Origin: Nocardia speluncae NBRC 108251
GTDB lineage: Bacteria; Actinomycetota; Actinomycetes; Mycobacteriales; Mycobacteriaceae
DNA length: 64,000 bases
NCBI RefSeq assembly: GCF_001613245.1
Contig: NZ_BDBZ01000001.1
Span: forward strand, 1-64,000
Direction of reading: 5' to 3'
Below the pieces are notes generated by a model, which did not search any database, had not been told where the DNA came from, and was given only the letters and a program-made list of their open reading frames with translations. The number at the start of each line of letters is the position of its first letter. Position 1 is the first letter of the stretch. A program made the position numbers and the translations under genes. Of this stretch, positions 61,270 to 64,000 are shown piece after piece.

Positions 61270-62409
61270 GTGGCTGTCGATCGACTCCTGCCCACCGACG
61301 AGGCTCGGGATCTCATCGCGCTGACCCGCGACGTGGCCGACAAGGTACTGGCGCCGATCGTCGACGAGCACGAAAAGGCGGAGACCTATCCCGAGGGTGT
61401 ATTCGCCACGCTCGGCGAAGCAGGTCTGCTGAGCCTGCCCTACCCGGAGGAATGGGGTGGCGGCGGACAACCCTACGAGGTGTACCTGCAAGTGCTCGAG
61501 GAGATCGCCGCGCGCTGGGCCGCGGTCGCGGTGGCGGTGAGTGTGCACAGCCTGTCCTGCCACCCACTGATGGCGTTCGGCACCGAGGAGCAGAAGCGGC
61601 GCTGGTTGCCGGAGATGCTCGGCGGCGCCACTGTCGGTGCCTACAGTCTGTCCGAACCGCAGGCCGGATCGGATGCCGCGGCGCTCGCCTGCAAGGCGGC
61701 CGCAATCGGCGGCGGATACCGGGTCAACGGTTCGAAGGCATGGATCACCCACGGCGGTATCGCCGATTTCTACAATCTGTTCGCGCGCACGGGGGAGGGA
61801 TCCAAGGGAATCTCGTGTTTCCTGGTGCCGAAGAACACTGCGGGGTTGAGCTTCGGTAAGCCCGAGGAGAAGATGGGCCTGCACGCCGTGCCCACCACCT
61901 CCGCCCACTACGACGATGCCTTCGTCCCGGACGAACGCCGTATCGGCACCGAAGGCCAGGGGTTGCAGATCGCGTTCAGCGCCTTGGATTCCGGCCGCCT
62001 CGGAATCGCCGCGGTCGCGGTCGGGCTGGCGCAATCGGCGCTCGACGAGGCCGTGGCGTACGCGCAGGAACGGACGGCATTCGGTCGCAAGATCATCGAC
62101 CATCAAGGGCTGGGTTTCCTGCTGGCCGATATGGCCGCCGCGGTGGATTCGGCCCGCGCCACCTATATCGACGCCGCGCGGCGACGGGACGCGGGATTGC
62201 CGTACTCCCGCAACGCGTCGGTGGCCAAACTGGTCGCCACCGACGCCGCGATGAAGGTCACCACCGACGCCGTGCAGGTACTCGGCGGCTACGGCTACAC
62301 CCGCGATTTCCGGGTCGAGCGCTATATGAGGGAAGCCAAGATTACCCAGATCTTCGAGGGCACCAACCAGATCCAGCGCCTGGTCATCAGCCGCCACCTC
62401 GCCGGCTGA
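61270..62409 (+). CDS. Acyl-CoA dehydrogenase (FadE-type)
   Basis: 379 aa. The GTG at 61270 is chosen because GAGGAG stands 6 bases before it; an upstream in-frame ATG at 61228 lies inside the operator array. Blocks: YSLSEPQAGSDAAALACKAA in the FAD region, RTAFGRKIIDHQGLGF, QVLGGYGYTRDFRVERYMR and the canonical catalytic Glu in ITQIFEGTNQIQ. It catalyses FAD-dependent dehydrogenation of short or branched acyl-CoA. Divergent from its probable TetR repressor. Confidence 0.94.
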   Translation: MAVDRLLPTDEARDLIALTRDVADKVLAPIVDEHEKAETYPEGVFATLGEAGLLSLPYPEEWGGGGQPYEVYLQVLEEIAARWAAVAVAVSVHSLSCHPLMAFGTEEQKRRWLPEMLGGATVGAYSLSEPQAGSDAAALACKAAAIGGGYRVNGSKAWITHGGIADFYNLFARTGEGSKGISCFLVPKNTAGLSFGKPEEKMGLHAVPTTSAHYDDAFVPDERRIGTEGQGLQIAFSALDSGRLGIAAVAVGLAQSALDEAVAYAQERTAFGRKIIDHQGLGFLLADMAAAVDSARATYIDAARRRDAGLPYSRNASVAKLVATDAAMKVTTDAVQVLGGYGYTRDFRVERYMREAKITQIFEGTNQIQRLVISRHLAG

Positions 62410-62430
62410 CCGGACCGCCGCTGCCCGGAT

Positions 62431-62763
62431 TCACACCGTGGGTGTGCCGACGCGGATCCGGTTTCCATCGGGGTCGCACAGCTCGATTTCCCGTGCCCAC
62501 GGCGCCTCTTCGGCTCGGATGCCGAACTCCGTCGCGATGGTATCGATATCGCGAACCCGGAGGTAGACCAGTGTATCGGGGCGGGCGTCACCCGTGTGCT
62601 CCGAGAGGAACAACCGCACGCTGCCCCGTGCGATCTCGACGAACGCCGGAAGCTCCGGTGCGAAGCGGTGCTCCCACACCGCGGCGAAACCGAGTCGCTC
62701 GTACCACTCGACTGCCGCGGCAGCATCATCGACGTGGAGAATCGGAATGACTTCTTCGTCCAT
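62431..62763 (-). CDS. VOC-superfamily protein (glyoxalase/bleomycin-resistance-like)
   Basis: 110 aa with two beta-alpha-beta-beta-beta modules: VIPILHVDDAAAAVEWYERLGF at the start and YLRVRDIDTIATEFG then EIELCDPDGNRIRVG in the second half. Size and pattern match the bleomycin-binding/dihydroxybiphenyl-dioxygenase-like VOC fold. No clear full set of metal ligands is visible, so it is probably a binding/resistance type or unknown enzyme. It is on the minus strand, upstream of nothing obviously related. Confidence 0.9.
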   Translation of the reverse strand: MDEEVIPILHVDDAAAAVEWYERLGFAAVWEHRFAPELPAFVEIARGSVRLFLSEHTGDARPDTLVYLRVRDIDTIATEFGIRAEEAPWAREIELCDPDGNRIRVGTPTV

Positions 62764-62793
62764 GCGGCCATGGTCGCAGACCGGAGCGCGCCC

Positions 62794-63540
62794 TCATCGC
62801 GCGCTCCACCCGCCGTCCATCGTGTAGGCGGCGCCGGTGACCATGCCTGCCTCCGGCGATGCCAGCCAGCACACCAGTGCGGCGACCTCGTCAGGTTCCA
62901 CAAGGCGTTTCACAGCGCTTTCGGTGAGTAGAATCTTGTCCAGCACCTCCTGTTCGGGCACACCATGCGCCGCTGCCTGGTCCGTGATCTGCTTGTCCAC
63001 CAAAGGGGTTCGTACGTAACCCGGGTTCACGCAGTTGCTCGTCACGCCGTGCGGGCCGCTCTCGAGAGCGGTGACCTTCGACAACCCCTCCAGCCCGTGT
63101 TTGGCCGTTACGTACGCGGCCTTGTACGGCGAGGCGCGCAGACCGTGGACCGAGGAGATGTTGACGATTCGGCCCCAGCCCTGCTCGTACATATGCGGTA
63201 GTGCCGCACGCACGAGCAGGAACGGCGCCTCGACCATCAGTGTGAGCAGATCCCGGAAGCGCTGTGGTGCGAAGTCCTGGATCGGGCTGATGTGCTGCAC
63301 CCCGGCATTGTTCACCAGGATGTCGGTATCGAGGGTGAGGTCTTCCAAGGCTGTGACGTCGAGCAGGTTCACTGCCCACGCCGTGCCGCGGAGTTCCGTG
63401 GCGACGGCGGCCGCCCCGGCGGTATCGATATCGGCCACGGTGACTGTGGCGCCGCGCGCCGCGAGCGCCCGGGCGCAGGCCGCACCGATTCCGCTCGCGG
63501 CGCCGGTGACCAGGGCATTCCGTCCTGTGAGATCACTCAT
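62794..63540 (-). CDS. 3-hydroxybutyrate dehydrogenase
   Basis: 248 aa, SDR motifs TGAASGIGAACA, NNAGVQHISPIQDF and SSVHGL with YVTAKHG (Ser-Tyr-Lys). NNAGVQHISPIQDF and VNPGYVRTPLVDKQI are typical of bacterial D-3-hydroxybutyrate dehydrogenase, which interconverts 3-hydroxybutyrate and acetoacetate with NAD. It overlaps the transporter gene downstream by ATGA, suggesting an uptake-plus-oxidation unit for 3-hydroxybutyrate or a related acid. Confidence 0.9.
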   Translation of the reverse strand: MSDLTGRNALVTGAASGIGAACARALAARGATVTVADIDTAGAAAVATELRGTAWAVNLLDVTALEDLTLDTDILVNNAGVQHISPIQDFAPQRFRDLLTLMVEAPFLLVRAALPHMYEQGWGRIVNISSVHGLRASPYKAAYVTAKHGLEGLSKVTALESGPHGVTSNCVNPGYVRTPLVDKQITDQAAAHGVPEQEVLDKILLTESAVKRLVEPDEVAALVCWLASPEAGMVTGAAYTMDGGWSAR

Positions 63541-64000
63541 CGCGCAGGAATTTCGGCCGGGGCCAGGCTTTCGGCATCGGCGCGATCGAGGCTCTCCAGG
63601 GCCAGCCCCTTCGTTTCCCGCGCGGCCAGGGCCGCGATCGCGCTGACCGCAGCCGCACCCGCCAGATACCAGGCGATCGGCACCGCGGATCCGTAGACGT
63701 CCAGCAGCCGGACGGCGATGATCGGCGCCAGCGACCCGGCCACGATCGACGTGACCTGATACCCCAGGGACACACCGGAATAGCGCATGCGGGTCGGGAA
63801 CATCTCGGCCATGAGCGCGGGCTGCCCGGCATACATGAGGGCATGGAAGACCAGGCCGATGATGATGGCGGAGAGGATGATCAGGTTGTTTCCACTGTCC
63901 ATCATCGGGAAGGCGAAGAACCCCCAGGTGCCCGCCGTCACCGCGCCGACCAGATAGACCGGTCGCCGGCCGTAGCGGTCGGACAGATTGCCCACCAGCG
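63537..64000 (-). CDS. MFS transporter, MHS-like (partial, cut by right edge)
   Basis: The C-terminal ~154 residues of an MFS permease are visible; the N-terminus lies beyond base 64000. Motif GNLSDRYGRRPVYLVGAV is the loop between helices 8 and 9, followed by four or five hydrophobic segments and the tail AARETKGLAL. GYQVTSIVAGSLAPIIAVRLLD in part resembles the metabolite:H+ symporter group. It follows the 3-hydroxybutyrate dehydrogenase gene with an ATGA overlap, so it may import the substrate of that enzyme. Confidence 0.88.
   Translation of the reverse strand, partial: LVGNLSDRYGRRPVYLVGAVTAGTWGFFAFPMMDSGNNLIILSAIIIGLVFHALMYAGQPALMAEMFPTRMRYSGVSLGYQVTSIVAGSLAPIIAVRLLDVYGSAVPIAWYLAGAAAVSAIAALAARETKGLALESLDRADAESLAPAEIPAR

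Overview
The window is about 64 kb of high-GC DNA from a mycolic-acid actinobacterium, most likely Nocardia or a close relative such as Rhodococcus. This is inferred from base composition, frequent GTG starts with GGAGG-type ribosome sites, dense ATGA/GTGA start-stop overlaps, and gene content (steroid-type ring-degradation enzymes, MmyB-like and XRE/TPR regulators, several IclR regulators). No rRNA, tRNA, CRISPR array, phage or intact insertion sequence is visible.

Left flank (1-5.8 kb): a minus-strand gene runs off the left edge. It encodes a caspase-like protease joined to a STAND/NACHT-type NTPase and the start of a WD40 propeller, an architecture typical of bacterial defence or programmed-death sensors. 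Next come a NUDIX hydrolase, an XRE/TPR regulator divergent from a coupled three-gene micro-operon (38, 100 and 28 aa), and a YefM/YoeB toxin-antitoxin pair.

Catabolic island (5.9-43.9 kb): an operon for acyl-CoA degradation (enoyl-CoA hydratase, two adjacent divergent acyl-CoA dehydrogenases, CaiB CoA-transferase, GntR regulator) precedes a set of ring-attack genes: a KshA-type Rieske oxygenase, HsaA-type flavin monooxygenase, HsaC-type extradiol dioxygenase and HsaD-type C-C hydrolase. Further genes are two Baeyer-Villiger monooxygenases, an HSL esterase, several SDRs, an Old Yellow Enzyme homologue, two KstD-like dehydrogenases (one fused to an HsaB-like flavin reductase), a second KshA, a luciferase-like monooxygenase, an aldo/keto reductase and two MFS transporters. 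Three IclR, one GntR and one PadR regulator lie among them, several beside good palindromes. Together they look like a complete, modular pathway for importing and opening a polycyclic (steroid or terpenoid) ketone. It resembles, but is not organised like, the classical cholesterol cluster. The substrate cannot be read from sequence.

Right flank (44-64 kb): a decayed MFS gene; a class I terpene synthase with an unusual first metal motif next to a PAS-GGDEF protein; an SDR and an MmyB-like regulator; a secreted beta-propeller protein; cspA; an ABC-F ATPase; a P450 lacking the ExxR arginine; and two acyl-CoA-oxidase-like proteins on either side of a 2 kb gene-poor stretch. It ends with a PEP-mutase-family enzyme, a TetR/acyl-CoA dehydrogenase pair with four AGTACTG boxes, a VOC protein, a 3-hydroxybutyrate dehydrogenase and an MFS transporter cut by the right edge.
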